A DNA stretch of 64,000 nt, from positions 310,001-374,000 of the forward strand of contig NZ_CP150276.1 of NCBI RefSeq assembly GCF_037977235.1, written 5' to 3'. Positions 43,693 through 51,704 of the stretch are shown here, piece after piece. Source of the stretch: Paenibacillus sp. FSL K6-0276 (GTDB lineage Bacteria; Bacillota; Bacilli; Paenibacillales; Paenibacillaceae). Under the pieces are notes generated by a model. The model worked only from the letters and a program-made list of their open reading frames with translations, made no database searches and was not told the origin of the DNA. Both the position numbers and the translations under genes were made by a program. Numbering within the stretch: position 1 is the stretch's first letter; each line of letters starts with the position of its first letter.

Positions 43693-43829
43693 AAATAAAA
43701 TAGTAAAGCACGATAAAAATCATATGGGTACTACACTTGATTACAGGGATTCTGTTGATGGTAAGTGGCGGGCAGAAGACTCGTCATTCTTCGAATCATA
43801 CATATCCTCAATAATTAAGACATCTAATA

Positions 43830-43867
43830 CAGCCCGATTCGGACGTTTGTCCGGTCGGGCTGTATTC
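43830..43867 (+). terminator. Strong hairpin upstream of the 43.9 kb small gene
   Basis: ACAGCCCGA-TTCGGAC pairs with GTCCGG-TCGGGCTGT, loop GTTT, followed by ATTCATGTT. It probably ends transcription of the import operon, about 140 bases after its last gene. The U-tract is weak. Confidence 0.65.
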
Positions 43868-43922
43868 ATGTTATAATGAGGGCACATTTTAGCATGAAGT
43901 ACACGAAAGGAGGCACATCCAT

Positions 43923-44159
43923 ATGGAAGTAACAGCAGAAGAGGTAGCAGAATGGATGATTAAGGAAATTCGGTTTACGGGTACCTTGTATCAGACCGCG
44001 GCGATTGAATATGTGAAAGAGAATTTTGGGGAACAATTTGTATTTGTGAATGAGAATGGCAATGCCTCACTGTCCAAGGAAGTAAAGAAGGCTTTCCGGA
44101 AGCTGCACGGCGGCAAAATCGCGTGGGATCGCGATGGATTTTTGTGGGCGTGGACTTAA
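43923..44159 (+). CDS. Small conserved-looking cytoplasmic protein
   Basis: A 78-residue protein. MEVTAEEVAEWMIKEI at the N-terminus and AFRKLHGGKIAWDRDGFLWAW at the C-terminus suggest a compact winged-helix-like fold. From memory it resembles the DUF6953 family; this is tentative. AAAGGAGG stands 7-8 bases before ATG 43923. It is followed after 15 bases by a small helix-turn-helix gene, so the two are probably co-transcribed. Confidence 0.8.
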   Translation: MEVTAEEVAEWMIKEIRFTGTLYQTAAIEYVKENFGEQFVFVNENGNASLSKEVKKAFRKLHGGKIAWDRDGFLWAWT

Positions 44160-44174
44160 GTTGGAGGTGAATGT

Positions 44175-44447
44175 ATGCCGGTTATCCGTAGTAAATTAAG
44201 TGTGGTCATGGAGAATCATGATCCCAAACTCTCTATACGAAAGCTTGCTAAGGATATTAATTATCACTTTGATTCGGTTCGCCGTATGTATAAGGATGAG
44301 ATGGTACAGTATCCCAGAGACTTGCTCCTAAAGCTTTGTTTATATTTTAATGTTCAGCCTGGAGAACTCATCGGAATCGAAGAGTTGAATGAAAGTGATT
44401 GTACAATAGAAGAAGTGATAGGTGAAGATGGGTTAAGTGAGAGTTAA
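44175..44447 (+). CDS. Small XRE-type helix-turn-helix regulator
   Basis: A 90-residue protein. Residues about 5-65 form a Cro/C1-type helix-turn-helix (LSIRKLAKDINYHFDSVRRMY...LLLKLCLYFNVQPGELI), of the YozG-like group. The acidic C-terminal tail has no known role. ATG 44175 follows TTGGAGGTGAATGT. It could regulate the small gene before it. Confidence 0.88.
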   Translation: MPVIRSKLSVVMENHDPKLSIRKLAKDINYHFDSVRRMYKDEMVQYPRDLLLKLCLYFNVQPGELIGIEELNESDCTIEEVIGEDGLSES

Positions 44448-44469
44448 ATAATAGAGAAAATGCAGTTGG

Positions 44470-44516
44470 GAAGAGTTGAGGAATGGGAAGTCGAATTCAC
44501 TCAAGTCTTCTTTTTT
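44470..44516 (+). terminator. Terminator of the two small genes
   Basis: GAAGAGTTGAG with CTCAAGTCTTC (one mismatch), a 19-base loop, then TTTTTT. Confidence 0.7.
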
Positions 44517-44544
44517 GTATGGAAAAGAGGGGTTTTGGCTAAAA

Positions 44545-44573
44545 TTGACTAGATTCTATGGTCATGTTATAAT
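44545..44573 (+). promoter_or_regulatory. SigA-type promoter of the L25/Ctc gene
   Basis: -35 TTGACT (44545-44550), exact 17-base spacer, -10 TATAAT (44568-44573). Transcription would start near 44580, 38 bases before the start codon. Confidence 0.8.
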
Positions 44574-44617
44574 TGGATTGACAAGAATTTATGGTCAAAG
44601 AGAGCAGGAAATAAAAA

Positions 44618-45199
44618 ATGAGTAAATTTATTCAATTAAACAAGCGTACTGGCGAAACAAAGTCCCAAAAGAAATTAGCGAGAGAACAGGGACGTATCCC
44701 GGCTGTGTTGTATGGAGTGGGTAAAGATACTCTGAATGTAGAAGTGAATGAAAAAGAGCTGTTGGACATTTTGAGAAAAAATCCACGAGCTATTCTGCAA
44801 GCAAAGACCACTGACGATGAAGTAATGCCAATCATTGTTCAGCATATTCAAAAAGGTTCGCTGTCAGGAAAAATATTGCATATCGATTTTCAACATGTGA
44901 ACATGTCTGTAAATATGGATAGTAAAGTTACGATACATTTTGCGGGTGAAGCAATCGGCGTGAAATCCGGTGGCGTACTGCAAGTGGAATTGTATGAAGT
45001 AGAGGTTCGTTGTATGCCGGGCGTTTTGCCTACTTCTATGGAAGTAGATATTAGTAAACTTGATATTGGCGATCAGCTGCTAGTTTCTGACCTGATATTC
45101 CAAGATGGAATCGAAGTGCTGACCGATCCGAATGCAGTAATGATTCAGATTAAGACTGTACATGAAGAAGTTGAAGAAGCAGTAGTAACTACAGCCTAA
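44618..45199 (+). CDS. rplY: 50S ribosomal protein L25/general stress protein Ctc
   Basis: A 193-residue protein of the long L25 (TL5/Ctc) type. The N-terminal 5S-rRNA-binding domain (about 4-92) contains REQGRIPAVLYG and NPRAILQA; the C-terminal TL5 domain (about 100-185) contains FAGEAIGVKSGGVLQVELYEVEVRCMPG. It binds 5S rRNA in the large subunit and is stress-induced in Bacillus. It is monocistronic, between a clear SigA promoter and a strong terminator. No SigB promoter was seen. Confidence 0.95.
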   Translation: MSKFIQLNKRTGETKSQKKLAREQGRIPAVLYGVGKDTLNVEVNEKELLDILRKNPRAILQAKTTDDEVMPIIVQHIQKGSLSGKILHIDFQHVNMSVNMDSKVTIHFAGEAIGVKSGGVLQVELYEVEVRCMPGVLPTSMEVDISKLDIGDQLLVSDLIFQDGIEVLTDPNAVMIQIKTVHEEVEEAVVTTA

Positions 45200-45213
45200 A
45201 TATATGTTTATAT

Positions 45214-45256
45214 AAAAAGCAAGTTTCCAGGGAAGAGGAAACTTGCTTTTTTTTGC
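45214..45256 (+). terminator. Terminator of the L25/Ctc gene
   Basis: AAGCAAGTTTCC/GGAAACTTGCTT perfect stem, loop AGGGAAGA, then a run of T. A-rich sequence on the other side may let it serve the convergent helicase gene too. Confidence 0.9.
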
Positions 45257-45263
45257 GTTTGAA

Positions 45264-47576
45264 TCATACGGGAACTTCTCGCTGATCCTTTGCCATAGGT
45301 GAGCTACATAGAGGGCAGGGCTTCGAGGTTAGATGGTCCTCAGCTCCGCCAGCTTTCATGCGTGTCCAACCAGGACAACTGCTGCCCGTGCATTTCCATA
45401 CCGGAACGACATGAGTTTTTGTAGCGGCTGTTCGGCTGGTCGGCAAGGATCTAGTCGTCACGGTTCTGCTCACCGTAGTCGCTGCTGTGGAAGAAACCGC
45501 TGAACGGAAGGCGGATAACATGAAGCGGGAGACCTCCGCTTTTTTACCCCTATGCTGTGCGGGTGAGCTGATAAATAGCTCCTCTCGGGCTCTCGTAACG
45601 GCCACATACGCCAGTCTCCGTTCCTCCTCCAGTGCTGCTAAGCTTGAAGCTCCGCTGCTTCCGGCCGCAAGCTTGCGGTCTTTTAGCCGATCACCCTCCA
45701 GTGCAGAGCTATGCGGAAGGATTCCCTCAGACGCCCCAATTAAGAAGACTACAGGAAACTCTAGCCCCTTTGATTTGTGAATGGTCATTAGTGCGATCCG
45801 GTTACCTTGCTCTTTGGTGCCAGGTTGACGATTATGCTCGTTACGCTCCGTAACATTATCTATGAAATCAAGAAAGGCAGGGATGCTGTCGAAACGCGCC
45901 GCGGAGGATTCTAGCTCATCTAGCATTTCTTTTAACGTCTCTCGATGCAAGGTCGCTTGATGCCGTTCATTCGCTTCGATGAAATAATCATAGAATTGGG
46001 TACGGATCTGACGGATCGCTTGTACCGGGGTCAGGTCACGCATATTCCGGATTAGATCGAGCCGATCTCTTAGCTTGGCCCCCTTGAAGTCTTCCATGCC
46101 GGGCATAGACAACAGGTGGATTAAAGGTCCTTGCTTAGGCTGTCTAGCCTCCATTTGGCGGATATGATTCATGCCTTTTTCACGGTTCATATATAGCGTC
46201 GGCAGGATATTCTCCATAGCTGCAAAATTCCGCCGATTCACGGAGAGTCGCAAATGATCCACTACCGGAGAGATCAGCCAATGCTCGTACAATAATTGCC
46301 CTTCTCCGTAATCAATATAGGGAATATCGCGTAAAAGGAGCAGTTCGAGAACGGCCCGATTGCTGCTCGACGCTCGGTACAACATGGCGAAGTCGCTATA
46401 TTCTCTTTTGCCGCTAGAGACCTCGTTTAAAATATGCTCGACCATCTGCTCGGCTTCTTCATCTGCAGTTTGCGGACGCATATACCGGGGCTGACTTCCA
46501 CTGCCTTTTGCGGCTTGCAGGGTTTTGGAACGCCGACGTGTATTGTGCTTGATAATGCCGTTGCCAAGTCCAACGATAGCTGGGCCTGAGCGGTAATTAA
46601 TATCGAGCGTAATAACTCTTGCTCCCGGATAGAGCTTCTCGAACTCTAAAATGAACTCACTACGCGCTCCGTTGAAGGAATAAATCGTTTGGTCATCGTC
46701 ACCAACTACCATTAGATTATGCTGTGGGTGAGCGACCATTTTGACAAGTTCGTACTGCAAGGCGTTTGTATCCTGGAACTCATCCACCATCACGTACAGA
46801 TATCTCATCTGCAATTCCTGCAAAAGCGCCGGACGCTCTCGCAGCATCCGATAAGCGATTAAGAGGACATCATCGAAATCGATTTTGAAATTGTCCTGTT
46901 TCCATTGTTCGTATATTTCCAGAATGGATTTCATTTCTTTTTCGGCGGTGGTTCCAGCTGGCAAGTCTTCCACGGTGCCCATGTTCATTTTGCAGGAAGA
47001 GAGCAGAGAGAGTAGGGTTTCCGGTGGATAAGCATCCTTCGGCAGCCCGAGCTCACGCATGATCTGCTTCAATAGGATGTGCTGGCGCCGTGTCTCGCTG
47101 AAAATCTCCTGCTGCAATCCCTGTCTGCGCAAGAAAAACAAGAAAAAGGAATGGAACGTACGAGCCTGCAACCTTGCGACGTCAGCTGTGCTTACTCCCG
47201 GGAGCAGGGCGATTCGTTCGCGCATTTCGGCCGCAGCTTTACTCGAAAAAGTCAGCAATAGTAGCTGACTCGGCGAGATGCCGCGCACAGACAACAAATA
47301 ACCGGTTCTGCAGATCAGAACCGAGGTTTTGCCGGAGCCTGCACCGGCTAGAGTCAGCAGCGGCCCTTTATGATGCCGTACGGCGGCAATCTGCGGACGG
47401 TTGAGCAGGATGCCACCTTCCTCCAACCTGCGAAAATAAGCGGAGTCCCCCTCTTCCCGCTTCACCAGCTCCCTGCTGGTCTGTGCTGAAGCTACTGCCG
47501 CCTGCGGGATGCGTTCGCCAGTAGCACCCAGCGGGATATTATGAAATAAGAGCTTATTCAATAGATTCACCTTCAT
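45264..47576 (-). CDS. UvrD/PcrA-like superfamily 1 DNA helicase with C-terminal zinc ribbon (YjcD-like)
   Basis: A 770-residue helicase. Motifs: Q-motif region NRPQIAAVRH, Walker A AGAGSGKT (about 78-85), motif II VDEFQDTN, motif III GDDDQTIYSFNGA, motif IV ITLDINYRSG, motif V MTIHKSKGLEFPVVFLIG, motif VI AYVAVTRAREEL. The last 60 residues hold CTGSSCPGW and CPLCSSPM, a four-Cys zinc ribbon not found in PcrA itself. B. subtilis YjcD is, from memory, the nearest type. It probably acts in DNA repair. The ATG at 47576 has no good ribosome site; a TTG four codons downstream with AAGGTGA is an alternative. Confidence 0.9.
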   Translation of the reverse strand: MKVNLLNKLLFHNIPLGATGERIPQAAVASAQTSRELVKREEGDSAYFRRLEEGGILLNRPQIAAVRHHKGPLLTLAGAGSGKTSVLICRTGYLLSVRGISPSQLLLLTFSSKAAAEMRERIALLPGVSTADVARLQARTFHSFFLFFLRRQGLQQEIFSETRRQHILLKQIMRELGLPKDAYPPETLLSLLSSCKMNMGTVEDLPAGTTAEKEMKSILEIYEQWKQDNFKIDFDDVLLIAYRMLRERPALLQELQMRYLYVMVDEFQDTNALQYELVKMVAHPQHNLMVVGDDDQTIYSFNGARSEFILEFEKLYPGARVITLDINYRSGPAIVGLGNGIIKHNTRRRSKTLQAAKGSGSQPRYMRPQTADEEAEQMVEHILNEVSSGKREYSDFAMLYRASSSNRAVLELLLLRDIPYIDYGEGQLLYEHWLISPVVDHLRLSVNRRNFAAMENILPTLYMNREKGMNHIRQMEARQPKQGPLIHLLSMPGMEDFKGAKLRDRLDLIRNMRDLTPVQAIRQIRTQFYDYFIEANERHQATLHRETLKEMLDELESSAARFDSIPAFLDFIDNVTERNEHNRQPGTKEQGNRIALMTIHKSKGLEFPVVFLIGASEGILPHSSALEGDRLKDRKLAAGSSGASSLAALEEERRLAYVAVTRAREELFISSPAQHRGKKAEVSRFMLSAFRSAVSSTAATTVSRTVTTRSLPTSRTAATKTHVVPVWKCTGSSCPGWTRMKAGGAEDHLTSKPCPLCSSPMAKDQREVPV

Positions 47577-47763
47577 ATATTTCTGTATAGAGTGAGCTCA
47601 AAGAATCTAATTCTATGATGCTTTGGGTTCATCTTAAATAGTGTCTTAAATTTAGCCAATCTACAATATACCATCCCAGCGTTTTTGCTGCACAGAAAAA
47701 AATGCTGGATATAGTTTGGGGAAAGGTGGAGTTTGGTTATGAGAGTGGGGCTCGGTGGGCGGA

Positions 47764-48412
47764 ATGTACGGTATAAATCCCGTAAATGGGGCCCGATGGG
47801 TGAAATGTACGGTATAAATCCCGTAGAATAGCTGGAATTTGGCTCCGTGAGCGAAATGTACGGTATAAATCCCGTAGAAATGCGGAAATGGGCTCCGTGG
47901 GCGGAATGTACGGTATAAATCCCGTAGAATAGCTGTAATGGGGCCCGATGGGTGAAATGAACGGTATAAATCCCGTAGAATAGCTGGAATTTGGCTCCGT
48001 GAGCAAAATGTACGGTATAAATCCCGTAGAATTGCTGGGATTGGGCTCTGTAGGCGAAATGTACGGTATAAATCCCGTAGAAATGCTGGAATTTGGCTCT
48101 GTAGGCGAAATGTACGGTATAAATCCCGTAGAAATGCTGGAATTTGGCTCCGCGAGTGAAATGTACGGTATAAATCCCGTAGAATTGCTGGAATGGGGCT
48201 CCGTGGGTCGAATGTACGGTATAAATCCCGTAGAAATGCGGGGATGGTGCTCCGTGGGCGGAAAGAAGGGCGAAAATGCCCCAGAAGAGAGCAAATCTGG
48301 CTCTGCGAGCGAAAAGAAGGGCAAAAATGCCCCAGAAAAGAGCAAATCGGGCACCGCGAGCGAAAAGAAGGGCATAAATGCCCTGAAAAAGAGCAAATCG
48401 AGCACTGTGTGC
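47764..48412 (+). repeat. Tandem array of 51-bp repeats (13 units)
   Basis: Ten units of one type (core TACGGTATAAATCCCGTA) are followed by three of another (core GGGCAAAAATGCCC), on a grid of 51 bases with one 41- and one 50-base step. The first-type arms are TACGG/CCGTA around TATAAATC; the second-type arms are GGGCA/TGCCC around AAAA. Both are followed by a semi-conserved stretch ending near GGCTCCGTGGGC. Reading frames up to 257 codons run through on both strands because the unit is a multiple of three; I do not call them genes. The family also forms the array at 3106-3411. Confidence 0.92.
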
Positions 48413-48468
48413 GAATCAGGCGCTGCGAGTGCATTTGTGCATCAGCTTTTCAAACTGAGGCTGCATTA

Positions 48469-48648
48469 GTGGTCGCTCATTCTGCATGGTTCGTCCTCCC
48501 GCTCGTTATTGTGCTTAGTGGACTCAACTTAGTCGCTACTCGGTTTGCAAAGGTTTCAATGTTTGTAACCAACATGTTTAAAATCAATATGTTTGTTGCT
48601 GCGAGCTTGATTACGCTGGGTGCGGTTCTGTTACTTTTTAAATGGTAG
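48469..48648 (+). CDS. Possible small two-helix membrane protein (or membrane-protein relic)
   Basis: From GTG 48469, with GAGG eight bases upstream, a 59-residue frame encodes two hydrophobic helices (AWFVLPLVIVLSGLNLV and MFVAASLITLGAVLLLF) joined by a short loop with repeated MFV/MFK units. It directly follows the repeat array, and the frame stays open into the array. It may be a true small gene, or the C-terminal end of a lost membrane protein. No family is recognised. Confidence 0.35.
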   Translation: MVAHSAWFVLPLVIVLSGLNLVATRFAKVSMFVTNMFKINMFVAASLITLGAVLLLFKW

Positions 48649-48814
48649 TACAATTTGGCTACTCTCCTCCAAGTACAACTATACTCCCCACGCATCGCAG
48701 ATTTGTCCGGTGCCTATTCCTCCTTGTGATCCCTCTTTTATGTTTACAGTAGCCCATTCCCTTTCCTCATCATGCTCATATCCTAAAGCAAAATCATGAT
48801 ATGGAGATGAGCGT

Positions 48815-49651
48815 ATGCCCTCGCCCAATAAGGTTCGCATAAGACATGCCGTTACCATAGATGTACTGATTCCGGCGATCGAGAAGGATTTGGCTACACT
48901 ACCCTATGTTATTGACGCTGTCCGAACACATGTTAAGCATCCGATAGGTCGAATACTGATTGTTGCTCCAAAAAAGACACGGATACTAGATTTCTGCCGA
49001 AAAAAGGGCTGCACATTTGTTGATGAGAATACGGTCCTGCCGATTACAAAAAAAGATATCCATTACCGTTCACGGACATGGGAACGCTCTGGCTGGTTGT
49101 TCCAGCAATTGTTGAAGCTGAATGGTGACAAGCTGTGTACGGCTGATTATTTTTTAGTCATTGATGCAGATACGGTCTTAATCGCTCCTCATCGGTTCCG
49201 TGAGAAAGGGAAGACGATTTTTTACAGCCGCAATTGGAGTCAGCCTCAGTACTTTGCAACCTATAAGAAGCTTATGGGTAGGAAGGCGGCGTCCGCTTCC
49301 TCTTTTGTGACGCATTATATGCTGTTTGAACGCAGCAAATTGACTCAAATGAAAAGAGAAATCGAAATCAAGCATCAGAAGCCCTGGTATTCGGCGATTT
49401 TACACAGCATGAACCGCACCAAGCAGTTTGCCTTCTCTGAATTCGAAACTTATGGTAATTACCTATATTCGAAGGATCGTGGGGGGATGAAGATCCAAAA
49501 AGCTCGCAATAAAGGCCTCCATATGAATGCAGGTCAGCTATCCAAGCAGAAGCTGAATGGGCTGGCGGAAAAGTATAGATCGTTGTCTTTTCATAAACGG
49601 AAAGGGTATGTGAGAACACCGAGTAGTAAGTCCAGCGCAGGGGGGCGATAG
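48815..49651 (+). CDS. DUF6492-like glycosyltransferase family protein
   Basis: A 278-residue protein with a GT-A-like start (ITIDVLIPAIEKDLATLPYVIDAVR type) and a DxD metal motif in LVIDADTVLI (about 117-121). From memory it fits the DUF6492 group of glycosyltransferase-like proteins. No transmembrane segment is seen. ATG 48815 has GGAG nine bases upstream. The next gene begins 2 bases after its stop and makes GDP-mannose-type donors, so the two probably cooperate in glycan synthesis, perhaps of the spore or cell surface. Confidence 0.8.
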   Translation: MPSPNKVRIRHAVTIDVLIPAIEKDLATLPYVIDAVRTHVKHPIGRILIVAPKKTRILDFCRKKGCTFVDENTVLPITKKDIHYRSRTWERSGWLFQQLLKLNGDKLCTADYFLVIDADTVLIAPHRFREKGKTIFYSRNWSQPQYFATYKKLMGRKAASASSFVTHYMLFERSKLTQMKREIEIKHQKPWYSAILHSMNRTKQFAFSEFETYGNYLYSKDRGGMKIQKARNKGLHMNAGQLSKQKLNGLAEKYRSLSFHKRKGYVRTPSSKSSAGGR

Positions 49652-49653
49652 GC

Positions 49654-51021
49654 TTGCAAATCGTACTCCTTTCAGGGGGATCGGGGAAGAGGCTGTGGCC
49701 GTTGTCGAATGAGATCAGGTCAAAAGCATTTTTAAGACTTCTTCCCACAGAAAATGGCGGTATGGAGTCGATGATCGAGCGAGTATGCAGAGGGCTGGAG
49801 GAGGCAGGATTGCTGGATTCAAGCTCCATTGTAACCCATCGCAGTCAGGTGGAGATTACCCGCAAATCCGTTGGCGATCAGGTTTCCTTGCTGGCGGAGC
49901 CGCAGAAGCGGGGAACCTTTACTGCGGTCGCGCTGGCGGCGAGCTACTTGCACTCCGTGAAGAAGATAGACCTAGAAGAGATTATAGTCGTCATTCCGGT
50001 GGATTCATATGTGGAGGCTTCCTTTTTTAAGCAGCTTCAACGGTTTCCCAATGTACTTTCAGAATCACAGGCGGATATTGCCCTGATAGGTGTTACACCT
50101 GAATTCCCCTCCACACAGTTTGGATATATTTTACCAAGTGAAGGTTCACGTGGTACGTCCTTTCTAAATGTTGAGCAGTTCGCAGAGAAGCCGGATGAAG
50201 CGAGGGCCGCCGAGTTTATTTCCCGTGGAGGACTGTGGAACTGCGGTGTGTTCTCCTGTTCGTTGGGGCACTTGCTTTCTTGTATGGCTGGAAGGGATCT
50301 TCCAGTGGATTACATTCAGCTGCTGGAGCGGTATGACGAATTGCCAGAACGAAGCTTTGATTATGAGGTGCTGGAACACACGCGGCGAGCGGTAGTTATT
50401 CCCTATAGCGGGGTATGGGCGGATATTGGCAGTTGGGATGCGCTTGCTTCTCATTTGCAAGAAAAAGTAATTGGCAGGGGAAGTATCTCTGAGGATTCAA
50501 AAGGAACACATTTAGTCAACGAGCTCTCTTGTCCTGTGCATATCATCGGTGCCCCAGGTTTGATCGTGGCGGTAGGTCCGGATGGCATTTTGGTTGCTGG
50601 GATAGAGCAGGCGAAACGGATCAAGCAGAAGCTGGAGGGTCATGCCGCGAAGCCGATGATTGAAGAGAAGCGGTGGGGGAGCTCCCGTATTTTGGATTTC
50701 TCACGAACAGCAACAGGAGTTGAGGTTACGACTTCCAAAATCGCCATGTTGGCAGGGAAGCACACCAGCTATCATTTTCACAGGCATACTAAAGAAATAT
50801 GGTCTTTTCTTTCCGGTAGTGGAGAGTACCGTATGAACGGCATTCTTCATGTGGTTGCTGCCGGAGACACGGTCACGGTACCTGCGGGTGCGAGACATGG
50901 TCTGCGGGCGATTACACCGCTCGAATTGATCATCATTGAACTGGTGGCATTTCCTGACGTTGGGGATTATGTGCGCGTTTCTGCCGGATGGGAGGGGGAG
51001 AAAGACACCCTTGATAATTAA
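49654..51021 (+). CDS. Mannose-1-phosphate guanylyltransferase with C-terminal cupin domain (ManC-like)
   Basis: A 455-residue protein. The nucleotidyltransferase domain (about 1-290) starts with IVLLSGGSGKRLWPLSNEIRSK, and has QFAEKPDE and LWNCGVFSCS. A left-handed spacer follows, then a cupin domain (about 345-440, HTSYHFHRHTKEIWSFLSG...AGDTVTVPAGARHGLRA) as in bifunctional ManC/AlgA enzymes. It would make GDP-mannose from mannose-1-phosphate and GTP; the isomerase activity of the cupin is uncertain. The TTG at 49654 is 2 bases after the glycosyltransferase stop. Confidence 0.9.
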   Translation: MQIVLLSGGSGKRLWPLSNEIRSKAFLRLLPTENGGMESMIERVCRGLEEAGLLDSSSIVTHRSQVEITRKSVGDQVSLLAEPQKRGTFTAVALAASYLHSVKKIDLEEIIVVIPVDSYVEASFFKQLQRFPNVLSESQADIALIGVTPEFPSTQFGYILPSEGSRGTSFLNVEQFAEKPDEARAAEFISRGGLWNCGVFSCSLGHLLSCMAGRDLPVDYIQLLERYDELPERSFDYEVLEHTRRAVVIPYSGVWADIGSWDALASHLQEKVIGRGSISEDSKGTHLVNELSCPVHIIGAPGLIVAVGPDGILVAGIEQAKRIKQKLEGHAAKPMIEEKRWGSSRILDFSRTATGVEVTTSKIAMLAGKHTSYHFHRHTKEIWSFLSGSGEYRMNGILHVVAAGDTVTVPAGARHGLRAITPLELIIIELVAFPDVGDYVRVSAGWEGEKDTLDN

Positions 51022-51104
51022 CTACTTAGGGTAGCGCAATAAGCAGGATTCAAACTCAACATGTAGATTGCTAGCCCCTAATATTTTATGTTCACCGAAG
51101 AAAA

Positions 51105-51153
51105 TCAACCGGGTCTTTTTGAATCCAGCGTACCTGTCCCGGTTGACTTTTTG
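51105..51153 (+). terminator. Terminator of the glycosyltransferase-manC operon
   Basis: TCAACCGGG/CCCGGTTGA stem around a 24-base loop, followed by CTTTTT. Confidence 0.7.
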
Positions 51154-51188
51154 AGCGTATCCAGTTAACATCACTGCATTTAGAAGAG

Positions 51189-51374
51189 TTATAGATCTGA
51201 GCCACCTTCGTATCTTTTGGATGGGAATCGAAATGAGACCTGCGTTCCCAGGTCTACAATACTGCTAATGGACAAGCCGTATTCTGGTCCGTACATTAGC
51301 ATAGCCCGGTCATTTACATTTTTGAGTCCATAGCCTATAGACTGGGATTTAAGCAGAAGATTGAGTCGTTCTTG
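51189..51374 (-). pseudogene. C-terminal relic of a YesM-type sensor histidine kinase
   Basis: Read leftward, the frame 51374-51189 encodes QERLNLLLKSQSIGYGLKNV, NDRAMLMYGPEYGL, SISSIVDLGTQVSFRFP and a TAA stop. This is the G2-box part of a HATPase_c domain as found in YesM/LytS-type kinases. Nothing of the sensor, HisKA region or N-box remains. Its upstream end meets the relic of a permease on the opposite strand at 51375-51380. Confidence 0.85.
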
Positions 51375-51379
51375 TGGGG

Positions 51380-51640
51380 GGGCATTGGAATGATTACTTT
51401 GGTGCCCTGGTTTATATTAATAAAACGGCGAATTATCCATTGCAAACGTATATCCAACAGCTTAGCGTTGATGTTCAGAACATTACAGATCCTGAAAAAT
51501 TAATGGAATTAGCAAAAGTTTCGAATAAGACTTTGAACGCTGCTAAAATCGTGGTTTCCACGCTGCCATTGTTGTTGATTTATCCGTTTATGCAAAAGTA
51601 TTTCGTTACAGGGATTGTTGTGGGTTCGGTTAAAGAATAA
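51380..51640 (+). pseudogene. C-terminal relic of an LplC/YtcP-type sugar ABC permease
   Basis: The frame encodes GHWNDYFGALVYINKTANYP, LQTYIQQLSVDVQNI, then LPLLLIYPFMQKYFVTGIVVGSVKE and a stop. It matches the last 90 residues of carbohydrate permeases of the LplC group, which typically end in KYFVKGVMIGSVK. The first 200 residues are missing. Such permeases usually lie next to a YesM/YesN two-component system, which agrees with the kinase tail beside it. Confidence 0.88.
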
Positions 51641-51645
51641 ATATT

Positions 51646-51688
51646 AGTAGACAGCCGCTATGAGGTTTCATAGCGGTCTACTATTTTC
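51646..51688 (+). terminator. Hairpin upstream of the debranching-type glycosidase gene
   Basis: AGTAGAC-GCCGCTATGA pairs with TCATAGCGG-TCTACT, then ATTTTC. Probably the old terminator of the permease gene, now in the leader of the next gene, whose ribosome site AGGAGG follows at once. Confidence 0.65.
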
Positions 51689-51704
51689 AAGTAGGAGGCT
51701 TACA

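Noticed and set aside
47764..48412. CRISPR array
   Set aside because: Units are directly adjacent variants of one 51-base sequence, with no constant repeat alternating with unique spacers and no cas genes.
47661..48469. Open frames of 257, 222 and 156 codons over the 47.7-kb array (Tyr/Phe-rich 17-residue repeats)
   Set aside because: Several frames on both strands are open at once through the same repeats, and 41- and 50-base units shift the frames, so protein coding is unlikely.
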